Source: Lithospermum erythrorhizon (taxonomy: Eukaryota; Streptophyta; Magnoliopsida; Boraginales; Boraginaceae). Taken from it: a stretch of 64,000 nt of DNA. Location: the NCBI GenBank assembly GCA_019722365.1, contig JADFUC010001040.1:124001-188000 (forward strand), read 5' to 3'. The notes beneath the pieces were generated by a model. It had not been told where the DNA came from and ran no database searches. It saw only the letters and a list, made by a program, of their open reading frames with translations. Shown piece by piece: positions 12,501-23,859 of the stretch. The translations under genes were made by a program, and so were the position numbers. Within the stretch, counting starts at the first letter, position 1. Each line of letters starts with the position of its first letter.

Positions 12501-14209
12501 ATTGTTGATCCCCTTTCATGTGGTACATGCTTTTTCTCTTTTGCTGTATTATTCATTAGCCCATGGCGTTACCTTCAATTAGTTGTGTTTGCCTCCAAAG
12601 ATATAAGACTTCTCTGGGCTTTACTTTCCATCTTGTCTCAGACTTTTTATTTCTATTTCAGTTGTGGCATTGTTCAAACTGGAGGATTTGTTGATGGTGC
12701 TGCTCCGAATGGTCTTTTTGGGCTTGGTATGACCAATGTGTCCGTTCCTAGCATCTTAGCAAACAAAGGCCTAGCTGTAAATTCTTTTTCGATGTGTTTT
12801 GGGCCGGATGGAGTTGGAAGAATAGTTTTTGGAGATAAAGGCAGAACAGATGGAGAAACTCCATTCAATATCCACCCGTCTCAGTAAGAATTCAGTTCGT
12901 TAACTGTCGATCCCTTTGGGAACTGAATTTTATTATATGTATCTAGTTTTGGTCATAATTGACAGTATGCTGACTTAATTCCAACCCCACTGTGATTTTT
13001 CCCAGTCCAACATACAATGTTAGCCTAGCAAAAATACTTGTGGGGAGCAAAATAGTTGATATCAACTTTTCAGCAATTTTTGACTCTGGTACTTCCTTTA
13101 CATATTTGAATGATCCAGCCTACACTGTCATCACAGAAAATGTAAGTCTAGTTCTCCTGAAACTTCTGCTCTAGACTTGCATCAGTTAATTCGTCAGTTG
13201 ACCTTCTCTTGCTGTTCTTAGTTCAATTCTCAAGTTCAAGAGAAACGTCAGAAAGCAGATTCCAGTATTCCTTTCGAGTATTGCTATGAACTAAGGTCAG
13301 CCACTCCTCCTTTTCATTTATGCTTCAAATTATGTTTCTTGTGAATGGACAAAACCAACTCTCCTTGTATGTACAGTGCAAACCAAACTAACTTGGAGAC
13401 ACCAGATTTGGTTTTGACAATGAAAGGTGGAAGTCAATATAATGTTACTGATCCGATAGTAATATTTTCTCTCGAGGTAAGTCAAATTTTTTTCAATTAG
13501 CTAGACCTGTCACTAAGAAAGCACTAATTACTCTCACCATTTCCAGGGAGGACGTGGATACATATACTGTTTGGCAGTTGTCAAGAGTGGAGACGTCAAT
13601 ATTATTGGGCGTGAGTGATTATTCTATTTTACTCAATGCTTTGTGTATTATAGATAGTAATCAATATGGAAATTTCCTTATGTTTTGGTCTAGTTAGAAT
13701 CAGTTCTAACTGTTTCCTAATGTGATCTTCAATAATCATATTTCTTCATTTTCCCAGAAAATTTTATGACTGGCTACCGCGTTGTGTTTGACCGTGAGAA
13801 GATGGCTTTAGGATGGAAAGCATCAAATTGTGAGTTCATCCCCTTTTTGTGAGCCATTATTTGTGGTTATATTCGCGTGATTTTGCGGTTATATCCGTGT
13901 GGTCGTGTGATTTTGATGTTATATTCATGTGGTTGTGTGATTTTGAGAGTTTCCCGTTTACAAGGTTATGATGCTGAAGGATCGAACACTCTACCTATAG
14001 GTGGTAGTCCAATGGCGGCTCCTTCACCTGCATCGGTGGTGCCAGAAGCAAGAGCACAAAACAATGGTGGTGGGCCTATATCTTCTAATCCAGCGTTGCC
14101 AATACCTGGAGAGCGGAACGGTGCGGCGGATAGGAGTCCTTTCTCTTGCACTCTATTGATGATTCTCTCGTCCATTTTTACCCATTATTTTATTAGCAAT
14201 TTTTCATGA
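9529..14209 (+). CDS. Secreted aspartyl protease family protein (pepsin-like, A1 family)
   Basis: Plant pepsin-like aspartyl protease of the group with an FGFDIHHRYSD N-terminus (Arabidopsis At3g51330-type). Exons: 9529-9812, 11132-11267, 12107-12345, 12662-12883, 13006-13141, 13222-13295, 13377-13476, 13547-13610, 13758-13829, 13965-14209. All are GT-AG with continuous phase; 523 aa. It has a hydrophobic signal peptide (about residues 4-22), a propeptide-like segment, and both catalytic motifs: DTGS (Asp115) and DSGT (Asp320). The Cys-rich CDCTKC and CNSSMCGG segments are present. A Ser/Pro-rich linker and hydrophobic tail (SCTLLMILSSIF) suggest GPI anchoring, which I infer. The next Met (codon 4, 9538) is an equally good start. 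Intron 1 is 1.3 kb with a SINE-like insert. The tail is convergent with the methyltransferase gene. Confidence 0.93.
10060..10155 (+). mobile_element. SINE-like fragment in protease intron 1
   Basis: Contains ataaggctgcatactatccg, then cttagcctggaccctcttcaa, gcattggggcatg and a TTG-rich tail (gttgatgttgttg). This is the 3' part of a common plant SINE type ending in (TTG)n. A related fragment lies at 19755. No intact tRNA-like A/B box head was identified. Confidence 0.5.
13868..13948 (+). repeat. Short tandem repeat in the last protease intron
   Basis: Three imperfect ~30-bp units of the form ttatat(t/c)c(g/a)(c/t)gtg...gtgattttg in the intron between exons 9 and 10, just before the final acceptor at 13964. 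Non-coding in the spliced model. Confidence 0.65.
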
Positions 14210-14457
14210 GGTTTTCCAATCCTCACCTGTAGATTTTGAGATAATTATTTCTTATATGTACAATATATTTTCTATAGAAACATTATGTTAAAATATACAG
14301 GCTTACTAGTAATGACTTATTTCCCTAAGATGTATCTGTATTCAATCTTCAAGTTCTATCATAGTGACATAGTAAAACCTGAAAGAAAGATGATGAAAGA
14401 AAAGAAGAGTTTGTAGACACATTTCTAGATCTCCGGAAGAAACATACAATTAGTAAT
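14210..14457. terminator. Shared convergent 3' region
   Basis: 248 bp separate the stop codons of the plus-strand protease and minus-strand methyltransferase genes. The stretch is AT-rich and must hold both polyadenylation regions, so the 3'UTRs may overlap. No single canonical AATAAA was pinpointed. Confidence 0.45.
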
Positions 14458-17400
14458 TCATTCTCCATTCAAAGCAATCTCCACCAGTTGAATGTTTCCA
14501 CTTAATCCTGATGCTTTTTGAGCAGGAAGGAAAGAAAACCCATCAATCAGCTTCATGCAGTTCAACCCCCACTTCACCATCAAAAACTCAATAAGGCGGT
14601 GTCCACTGTTTTGCCATTTCAAAATAAAGGAATCCACATAATTACTCAATGTTGCATTGAATGCCATGAAAGTTATTTATATCATAGGAACCTATATTCT
14701 TTGTTGAAACAATGGAAGAACAAAGTAGTTGACAAACACTGGGAAAGTACCTTCTATTGTGATAGGTTGTTATAAAAACCGAACCGGGGTAACTCTGAAG
14801 CAAGAATGTCACAGTTGCAAAGAGGTCATCAAAAGCTTCAAAGCATGAAAAACAAATTAAATTTTGTTTATGAAGAAAATAAGGATAAGTAAACAATTAG
14901 CCAGTATCATAGGAAGAAACTCCAGCCCTACCTGTCGTATCATAAAGAACATCAGCTCCAAGAATGATATTAGGGTGCAAGTCGAATATAGGAGCATCCC
15001 ACACACCCCAAGTGAGTCCTTGCACCTGCAAGACACACATAAATCACCAGAATGATGCAAATGCGTCCAACATGATGTGCACTTGTTCTCTGTTTCAAGG
15101 GATTGATGGAACTTAATCACATGACCCTTTCATGCAGAAACTACGGGATGAGACTGATAAATTATACAAGAAAGGTAAGGCCATAAGGGAGATGCAAGAT
15201 TTACTTTGCAATTGAGATTGTTTAAGTCACATTGCCTTCTCATATTGGCTAGCACCTGCATGTCCAAATAAAAAACATATTTCAAGCAAGGAAACAGCAT
15301 TCAGAAATCGATCCTTGGGGTCATAGAACTTTCAGAAATTGAATGATCGTAACTGCATGGTGAAAGAAAAGGAGTGTAAGTTCTGAACGCGGATCTAGAG
15401 TTCCATTGTTCTGAATATCGCACTCCCTGATTACATAAGTTCTGGTTCCCTTATAAGCTCCATTGTTGTCAAACATCCTATATTTTAATTTTCCCAGATG
15501 CATAGGATCAAATCTCTCAATTATTCGACACCTTTGCACACAAATTTAATTTACTCCCATTTTCTTGAGAACAATTAAAACTGACATCTTCGGCAAGGAA
15601 CCGCTACCTCCTTTCAATGCCTCTCATTGTGCCTCTTGCTTTACACAATTATAGATCATGCATTGATACATTATATGGCATAACTGTAACTATCCATAAT
15701 GTCCAAAATATGTGAAGTACAATCATTTAAACAAGGACACACGATAGGAGGCACTGATAGGAAGTAGAGGATCCTATCCGATCTTTTAGTATCCCGTGTT
15801 AAACTATTCCTATACAAAGAGTAGCTCTCAATCATAAACCATTCCGTACACATTAATTTACATATATACACCCTAAATCCCTAAAATATGACAAGTTTTG
15901 GCACTTGATGCTTGACCTTTCAATTTTGCTCAAATATTTTTATATATCTTGTACATAAAAATATATAAATGGATAGTATTTCAACGTAGTTTAATTTTGA
16001 CGTGATAATTTTACTTCAAAACAATGTGATTCTATGTCAATGAGGGCCGTATAGTTGGTTAATTTTGAGGATGAAGAATCAAACTTTGACAATCTTTCAG
16101 ACTGGAGGTAGTATAAGGTATGCAAGAAAATGGTGCAACATTATACCTCGGTTCTGTTACAATCATCCGTTAAAGTTACAGTAGCTCCCACTTTCGCAGC
16201 TACCAAACCAGGCAATGAAGTCCCAGCTCCAAGCTACAATTCCAAACCAATAACTATTTAAAATGTATACCACCAAATTTAAACAATAAAACATCAGAAC
16301 TACCAATCCCTCCAATTCACTAACGTTTTTGCTTTTAGGACAAAGCTTCCATCATAATTACTTTATATTAATTAATCTAATAAATATGAAATTGAAATAA
16401 TTATACACTTTTTAAAAGTATTTCCATTATATTATTCTGTAAACTGACTAATTCATAATATAAATAAACATCTAATCATTGTACACATTATAAAAAAAAC
16501 GAAAACATCAATAAAAATGAATTGAAATTCAATGATAAAGCTAAGATGTAACCTCGAGGACATTAGCACCAGAAAAGCGAGACCTCTGTTGCCAAACATA
16601 TTCAGCCAAAATTACACTACAAGGCCAGACGAATAGTCCATAATCTTCTTTCATGCTCTGGAATAACAATAATAAATTGCAGAGTTCAGTTGAAGCACTG
16701 AACTATCAATATTCAAAATGCATAAAAAATATAAAGCAACCACTAATTTAGCCTAGTGGCCACTAGCGACAGTGGTGGAACTAAGGGGCTGGGCGGGCAG
16801 TCGTTCCCCTTAATATTTGTAAACTTTAATTTACTATTCATTTGTTTAAAACTCAATGTATCCGACCTATATATTTTCTTATCCTTCGACACCAGTGGTG
16901 GAACTAAAGGAAGGCATAGAGACCGTCGCACCTCTTCATTTTTTGAAAAATAACCCTTTTCCAAAAATTACTTAGTCCGCTCTCCTACATTTTTATATTT
17001 TTTCTCATTTGTTTGATATAAAGTCCTTCTAAGTTAAAATACTGGTTTCGCTAATGTTCGACACCTCTAAATAAAAATCTTAATTTGGTTATTGATTGCC
17101 GCAATGACATGACTCGAGTTTGAGTCTAATGGTCTGTTTGGATTTGGGTAAAACTAGATGAATGCAGTTTAACTTTTTCATTTCAACTCTTTTAGCTTCT
17201 ATTTTTTGTGTTCAATTAAGTGTAGTTAAGAGAACATCGATTGGTCTAGTGATTGAACTAGAAATCAAGTAGCTATGGGTTCCATTCTCATGTAAGGGGT
17301 TGTGAACTATTGTAATCATTTATAAAAAAAAAAAATCTAGTTAATCGAAGTTAAATGATTCAACTCGATTCACTTAGACTAATCTCGTTTTCATTAAACC

Positions 17401-17835
17401 CCAAAATGAGGTGTAATATTAATATTTACTTAGTTCACCTCGAGGAATAAATAGTATACAACCACATTCTAAAACATTTGACTCAACTACCCTCACTTAA
17501 TATTTAAGTTTTACCTTCCCTTATATTCATTCTCAAACATTCGACTCAACTATCCTCACTTAATATTTAAGTTTTACCTTCACTTATATTCATTCTAAAA
17601 CATTCGACTCAACTATCCTCACTTAATATTTAAGTTTTACCCTCACATACATTCATCTCGATCCAAACAGACCATAAAAGTGAAATTAAACAAAAAAATA
17701 CGGAGTAAAAGGGGGGCATGCCTCGAGTATGGTAAGTGTGAAACCAACATCGTCGGAGTCTCTGAAATGGTGGAGGGAAGTGGTGGTCAACGATGAGTCA
17801 ACCCCTGCCACGTCATCTTCACCTTCACGTTCCAT
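14458..17835 (-). CDS. METTL23: METTL23-like protein methyltransferase
   Basis: Class I SAM-dependent methyltransferase of the METTL21/23 group (METTL23 modifies histone arginine in mammals; the plant substrate is unknown to me). Exons in gene order: 17835-17722, 16657-16553, 16233-16147, 15255-15205, 15025-14932, 14835-14751, 14605-14458; 227 aa. SAM motif I is NVLELGAGTSLPG (about residues 70-82). Others are TLTDDCN, the VWD segment with GADVLYD, and the family's C-terminal HRLIEFLMVKWGL. The short N-terminus has no targeting signal. Introns 2-6 are GT-AG. Intron 1 has an apparent GC donor (CTCGAG|GCATGC at 17722/17721); the joined protein TLTILE-SMKEDYGLFVWP fits the family exactly. Intron 1 (1.06 kb) also carries a Tourist-like MITE. 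It is convergent with the protease gene and divergent from the stress-protein gene. Confidence 0.9.
17130..17674. mobile_element. Tourist/Harbinger-like MITE with internal tandem repeats
   Basis: 545 bp bounded by inverted repeats TGGTCTGTTTGGAT and ATCCAAACAGACCA and flanked by TAA on both sides (17127-17129 and 17675-17677), the 3-bp TWA duplication typical of PIF/Harbinger. Its right half holds three ~63-bp tandem units. No transposase ORF, so non-autonomous. It lies in intron 1 of the METTL23-like gene, 47 bp from the exon 1 donor. Confidence 0.7.
17463..17650 (+). repeat. 63-bp tandem repeat, three copies, inside the MITE
   Basis: Three near-identical units, each starting aacatt(t/c)gactcaacta and containing cctcacttaatatttaag and tatattcattct. 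They are confined to the Tourist-like element. Confidence 0.85.
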
Positions 17836-19402
17836 AACTTAACAGAATACTAGTCAAAGCTGTAAAGGAATATATATTAGCTTAATTCTCCCTTAATCCA
17901 TTTTTTTATACCTTCAATTCATTTGAATTGAGGGTTCTTTTTAACAAATTTGAATTTGGGTTTCTGTTTATGAGACAAAATACTGAAACTGAATTAATTT
18001 TGTAATTTATTACTCCATAAAAGTTTGATATTTTTGGATTTGTTTTAAAAAATTATTATACTCCAAATTGACACAGGCGAGCAAGTATATAGATTTCTAA
18101 ATTATTTCTTAAAATATTTTTAATTATTTTCTTAAATTTATTTTTCGTCAATGCATTTCAATCATTTTGATACATCCACACAAACTCGTCTAAATTGAAA
18201 AATCATGCAATAATTATTTAGCAAACATATAATCAATATACATTATTAAGTTTGGGAAAACAACAAATTAGCTAATTTAGTTAAAAGGTGACAAATAAAT
18301 AAATAGAAAAAATCATTTCTAACTTCTACAATTATATAATTGTTGGAGAACTTCAAGAATTAATAATGTAAATAATCTTTCAGAAGGGTGGAAGTGATCT
18401 CGATAGACAAAACTAACTCCTTACATTAGTAGGTGAATTGCTCATAATTAACCACATATATAATATATGATTGAAAATGATAAAAAAAAATTATTTTTGG
18501 TGAATCCACAATAACTAACTACGCCTATTCTCTTTATATATAGTATAGATAATTTATTTATAATAAAATTTATATCTCAGAATAAATAAATGATAATTGA
18601 AAAAGAATTGAATATAGTACTTTCAAACTTCGGGTATTTCATTCGAATTTGGGCATTTAAGTTCGGATTTTTGATATATTGATCCAAATTTTAAGTATTT
18701 TCCATATATACCCAAAATTTTGGATATTTATTGCTACCGGGTTCGGGCTCTTAATCGGTATCTCTTAAAAATAATACTTTTCCCAATGCCTAATTTTATT
18801 GGATGAGTATGGATCCGGATAAAACCAGTATGGTTCTAGGATGGATTTCGGTTTTACCCAAACCGCCAACAACTCTACTTATTTGAATATGTCAAGTAAA
18901 TCTTCAAAGTTCAGAGACGAAGTTGAAATTTTGCCAATAATCCGATGACCTATATGCAAATAAACCTGAGTTGTTATACACACCATCAAATAGTATTTTG
19001 GGGTGAAAGTACTATTTTACCCTCTATTTTTAAGTAAAGTATTCAAGATAAAACGATAATTTTACTTCTAATAACACTATTTGATAGTATGTGTAGTGTT
19101 TTTTAGCACTTGAACTTGAGGAGCCTCATTGCATATTCACCTACTTTTTAATAGTGTGTATAGTGTTTTCGGGTGAGACTATTTTCAAGGCACAAAACAC
19201 CTTTTTTTAAAGATTATTTTCAAGACACAGTTATAATTTTATATTGAAAATAGACTTATACTGGTGTTACGAGTAAACCAATTTTAAAATATTGACCTAA
19301 ATTTATCACCAATACTTATGTTTGTGCATTTTGAGTTAGAGAGTTAGAGGTGCACCTTCTAGAATCCAATTACAAAAGAAAGCTCTAACTAGTGAAACAT
19401 CC
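17836..19402. promoter_or_regulatory. Divergent promoter spacer, METTL23-like / stress-protein-like genes
   Basis: 1.57 kb between two divergent start codons, AT-rich with no ORF of note. It holds the foldback MITE copy B (18976-19096) and a further partial copy of its end near 19150-19185. Both promoters must lie here; no TATA box could be assigned with confidence. Confidence 0.45.
18976..19096. mobile_element. Short foldback MITE, copy B
   Basis: About 120 bp, nearly a perfect hairpin: the left arm starts ACACACCATCAAATAGT and the right arm ends ACTATTTGATAGTATGTGT. The arms remain similar for about 45 bp. It is the same family as the inverted copy at 8248 and may have a third truncated end near 19150. 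No coding capacity. Confidence 0.6.
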
Positions 19403-22400
19403 ATGGCAACTTCTTCTACCTATAACTTGCAAACAATCCCTTTAACCATTTTCCATAAAAATTCAGCTTCAACCTTATCTTTCAACCCATTTTTTCCCAT
19501 ACCCTTTACTTCTTTAACTTCATTTAACTTCAAAGCTAAGAAATCTTTTAGCTCTCTCAAAACTCAAAAATCTACTTACAGAGGTAATTATTCAATAATG
19601 TTTATTTACTTTTAAATTGCATTGTTTGGATTTCAAGAAAGCAGGAATTAATTATAGGATGGACCAAATACACGTAGTCTGACAATCACTTATATTGATA
19701 CGGAAACGGAAGTAGTAGTAAAAAGTCTTTATACAGTTATACTTCATCTTGGATCAACTCGGAGACACCCTTTCTAAGGCTACGTACAATCCGACTCCCC
19801 TAACCCGGCTTAGGCGGGAGACTATTTAAAGACAATGGACATGTTATTGTTTTTTAAGTTTGACTACCAAAAGTTAAACTTACACTACTTATTTAGAAGG
19901 ATGGAGTAGTTATATGCTTTGGATATAGTTACACTAGACTTAATGTAAAGTCTTTGTTAGGTACATGGACAGTACGATTCGTGATCGTCATTAGCCTAAA
20001 GAACTGCTACGGCAGTAAGATAAAAGACGCGATTTTCTTGTTTCCAATGTTTTGATGTATGCAAAGTAGAGGTTTAGTGTGTCGTGAATATAGTTGATTT
20101 TTATTCTTGATGTTATTGTTGTACGTTGGTTTCGACTTGACAGTAAATGCTGCATCTCAAGAGCCTGCAGTTAGTGCAGTAGTGGACACGTTCAACCAAT
20201 TCAAGCATCTGCTGCTTCCAATCACAGATGGGAACCCTTACCTTTCAGAAGGAACCAGACAGGTGGGTTCTTGTTTCTGTGGACTTCTTGAGTTAGTATT
20301 GCCATAACTGGCAAGTATGTTAGTACATTATTTAATACTCAATTCTTCTCAGCCAGACCCTCGCTGTTATTTCTTGTGCTTTCCTTTTAACTCTGCATAT
20401 TGTATGTCTAAGTTCCGTTAGTTAATTAATTTATATATAGTGACCATGGATCAACCATGCTAATATATCTAGATGTCGATAGCCTGCTGATGGATGGAGT
20501 GTTGGAAACTCGGAGTATCACAGTTTTATCATAAAAACTTCACTTCTGTAATATATTTGTTTCTTAAATGTCAAGGTAAAATGAGGCACAATGTGATCAT
20601 ATATTAGTTACTTTCAGTTGTTACTAATGTAGGATATCTTTAGTTTGAACACTCCCAATAATAGTGGGTGACTTCACCTTAGTTTTTCCTCATAGTTACA
20701 CCAGCCTTATACTTGGTAGCTTATCTTCTGGTTCTTTCTGTTGTATGCTCATTACTAAGTCATGCTTGATTGTCAGTAGGCTGCAGCGACCACAGCAGCT
20801 TTGGCAAAGAAGTATGGAGCTGACATAACAGTTGTAGGTATGGTAGTTAATTCCATTTCCAGGTTACTAGGATGAACCATCTTCATCTTTCATGCTCAAT
20901 GTATGGATCCTCTTTCGGGTTCTAAATGAACTGATATAGAGGTTTATAATCAACAGTTATTGATGAAAAGGAGAAAGAGTCATTGCCTGAGCATGAAACT
21001 CAACTTTCGAGTATCCGTTGGCATTTATCTGAAGGTGATTTACACACTCAGCTCTCAAGTTTCATCTCTTGATCCTACAATAAGATCTTGCATAATACTT
21101 AATAAGGCAGGAATGATTATTATGTTTGATTAAGTAATAAATTTATGCCAAAAGTGTGTATTGCAAGATAAGCAATTCTGGTTAAGCTACCCTCATGTTG
21201 TCGACAAGCTTTACAATCTGTTTAGCATTTCTGGTTAAGCTACCCCCATGTTCTCCATCCTGTGTTAATCTAGTATACGATCCACAGTCCACACAAGTAT
21301 TCGTATTCAATATCCTAAGCACAATTTTTTCCTTTTCTGATTGTTTACCAGCTTATGTGAATTTGAATTATGATAATGGAACACCACAGATATACTCATA
21401 TGACCATTTTACAATTTTTTTCTCAGTTCGAAAAAAAGATTAAATTTCAGTCACAAGTTGCTAGTCTCTTTCAGAGAATATGTGCCTGAATGCTTCACCA
21501 TGGCTGTCTGGGACACTGAGCACTATGTCTTAGTTTGATTTAAGTAAATATTTTCTTTCCAACTTCATTTCATCCAGAAGTGTAATTTTTTGTTCAGAAA
21601 TCACTTTTACCAGTCATCTATCTGGATTCTGGAACAAGGTAAAAAATGTGTAAAAAGGGAAACCACCAATTATGAGTTCCAAAAAGAAAACTGGCTTGCT
21701 TCCTTGACCAAATTAACATGGCTTTAAGGTTCTATTGTCTGTAGCGGCAGATTTGTGCTCATACTATTTTTAATGGTACCTATGACCCTTTAAGCAAAAC
21801 TCGTGAAGCCTGGACATCACCACTGTCCTCTATCTATTGTGATTTCACCATTTCAACTTCTGCAAGCCATACATATCAATCATATGACTTACAGCTGTAT
21901 TCCTTGATTTCATGTTAGTCCTACATCCTTATGAATCCATCTACCCTCTTTTATCCTCTCAAAACTTTCATATCTAAGTGTGTACCAACCCATTTTCCCC
22001 ATTCTGGTTCCTTAACTTTATTTGAGTGTTAAAGTCTATAATTTCATTGCATTATTAGTTGTCCACTAATCAAGATTTAGTTATCTAACTTTGTCCTACT
22101 TCAATCACATGCATGTTTAATTATTTGGATTAGGGTGAAATAGAGAATGTTCTGTTGTAGGCAAGAGTAGGACAGAGTTAATATGAGGTTGATGTCGAAG
22201 TACATGGGTATATTAGAGGGGAGGGGCTGGACGCTGGAGTGCTTGGTGATAGAAAAAAGGTAATGGGTTTTTTCTTCGTACCTGTGAACAGCTTCCATAA
22301 TTGCAAAGGAAAGGTCAGAAAAATTGAACTTGAAATTATTTAGAATCATTTTTAGAAATGTAAATCTGGACAAATCTCATGAACTAGCCTCTTTTCCATT

Positions 22401-22628
22401 ATTGAAGTACTATAATCTTTTCAAAATTTGGCAGCTGGATTTCAGGAGTTCAAGATGTTGGAGAGACTTGGTGAAGGGAGCAAGCCAACAGCCATAATCG
22501 GGGAGGTAGCTGACGAGATGAATCTGGATTTGGTTGTCATGAGCATGGAGGCCATCCATTCCAAGCATGTCGATGCCAACCTGCTTGCCGAGTTCATTCC
22601 ATGCCCTGTCCTGCTTTTGCCTCTATAA
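19403..22628 (+). CDS. Chloroplast-targeted universal stress protein-like (USP-fold) protein
   Basis: Adenine-nucleotide alpha-hydrolase-like (UspA-fold) protein. Exons: 19403-19583, 20144-20262, 20780-20837, 20957-21034, 22435-22628; all GT-AG, 209 aa. Residues 1 to about 60 are rich in Ser/Thr/Phe/Lys with few acidic residues, a typical plastid transit peptide (inferred). The USP core begins FKHLLLPITDGNPYLSEGT, followed by KKYGADITVVVIDEKEK, then GEVADEMNLDLVVMSMEA and the terminal strand CPVLLLPL. The usual ATP-binding GxxG...GS loop before the last strand is replaced by MSMEAIHSKHVDANLLAEF, so nucleotide binding is doubtful. The last intron is 1.4 kb. Molecular role unknown. Confidence 0.87.
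19755..19855 (+). mobile_element. SINE-like fragment in stress-protein intron 1
   Basis: Contains ctcggagacaccctttctaa, ggctacgtacaatccgact and cggcttaggcgggag, then an 'aatgg..atgttattgtt' tail. This is the same 3' SINE type as at 10060. The cggagacaccctttct segment is common upstream of this module in plant SINEs. Confidence 0.55.
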
Positions 22629-23859
22629 GAAGTCGGTATCGCCTACGTTTCAGTATGAGTCCTAAGGTTCACAAATTATATTCAGTTTTCCTTGGAGACG
22701 TAGTTGCTATAGTATTCCCATTGCTATGTCTCTCTTCTTTGTAATTGGTGTTGAAACTTTTGTGTTTGACACCTAGTGGCCCTGGCCTCAAGTATGTTTG
22801 AGTGATGGTTAAACATTAAGTTCAGTTTATGGTGGAGGTTTTTAACCTTGAAAATTGGCTCTGTTCGGTTCAGAAAATAGACTAAAAACTTCAATGTCAA
22901 CCTCTTATTTTCTCTGTGTCATTTTTTATACTCCTATTTGATGCTCTTTCCGATTTAAATTACTTTGATAATTTGGTTTTTGAAGCAAAGACTTGATCAA
23001 GAATAACTACTAAAAAAAGAATAACTTGATTTTAAAAGCATGAGAAATGTATCAAGGACGAATTGAAGTTGTTAAAAGTTTTCCAAAAATTATGATATTA
23101 CGTTGCTACCCAAATTTTAAATTTTTCTTTATAAATATGATGCTCCAATGTCACGTTGTTATTTCAATTGACGGTTTAACGAGGGAAGCTTATTAGTAAC
23201 TTGTTAAGTTACTTACTCGTTTAGTAATAAGTTAGTTAACGGCTTAACGAGTTAACTATTTATCAAACGAGTTAAGCTATTCGATCGAAACCAAAAGGGA
23301 CTATATAAGGAAAAAGATGAAATGAAAAACCTAAGAATTTTCATTTCATCTTCTACTCTCTAAAAGTACTTAGCCCTCCTTTATATTCTCTCTAGTTTTG
23401 AGTCAAGTTTTTGAGCTTAGGTACTATTCCCATTCATTTAAATTGAATTCCCAAGCGATTCCGATAAATTCAATAGCTCTTGGTGTGAATTGCTTGAAGG
23501 CACTTGGTCTTTGAGGGATTGTGGAGGATTGGGGAGATTGAAAGTTTATCATTTTATTTGTGTTTGTAAGTACTCTTGTATTAAATGCATTAATACGAAT
23601 TGCATTGTATATGTTTTGGTAATTCGTTTTGATACATTTATTCGATATTAGTTTGCATTTGTTTATTTTATTATGAAACGAGTTGTAATTTTTCCAACGG
23701 TTTGTACTTTATTGCTAATCTCCACATCCTTAATTCTCTCCATTACTGACCTCCTAATTCTCATAAACATTGTAATAATTGGCTTATCTCTGTGAGATAA
23801 TATAAAAGAAATTAAAGGACTACGCTTAAGTTGTTAGATAAACGTATACGATTGGACAC
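22629..23859. other. Gene-free stretch; possible solo-LTR-like remnant
   Basis: The first ~250 bp are the 3'UTR/terminator region of the stress-protein gene. From about 23150 to 23720 there are gttaacgag-type repeats, a TATA-like ctatataagg at 23301 and a leader-like stretch. This resembles the promoter half of a plant copia LTR such as the pair at 53639 and 61373. No partner LTR was found for it, so it is only a possible solo LTR. Confidence 0.3.

Noticed and set aside
21195..21443. 82-aa ORF in the last stress-protein intron
   Set aside because: No conserved motif. The stretch includes a local duplication (ttctggttaagctaccc near 21176 and 21231) and lies between well-supported exons.
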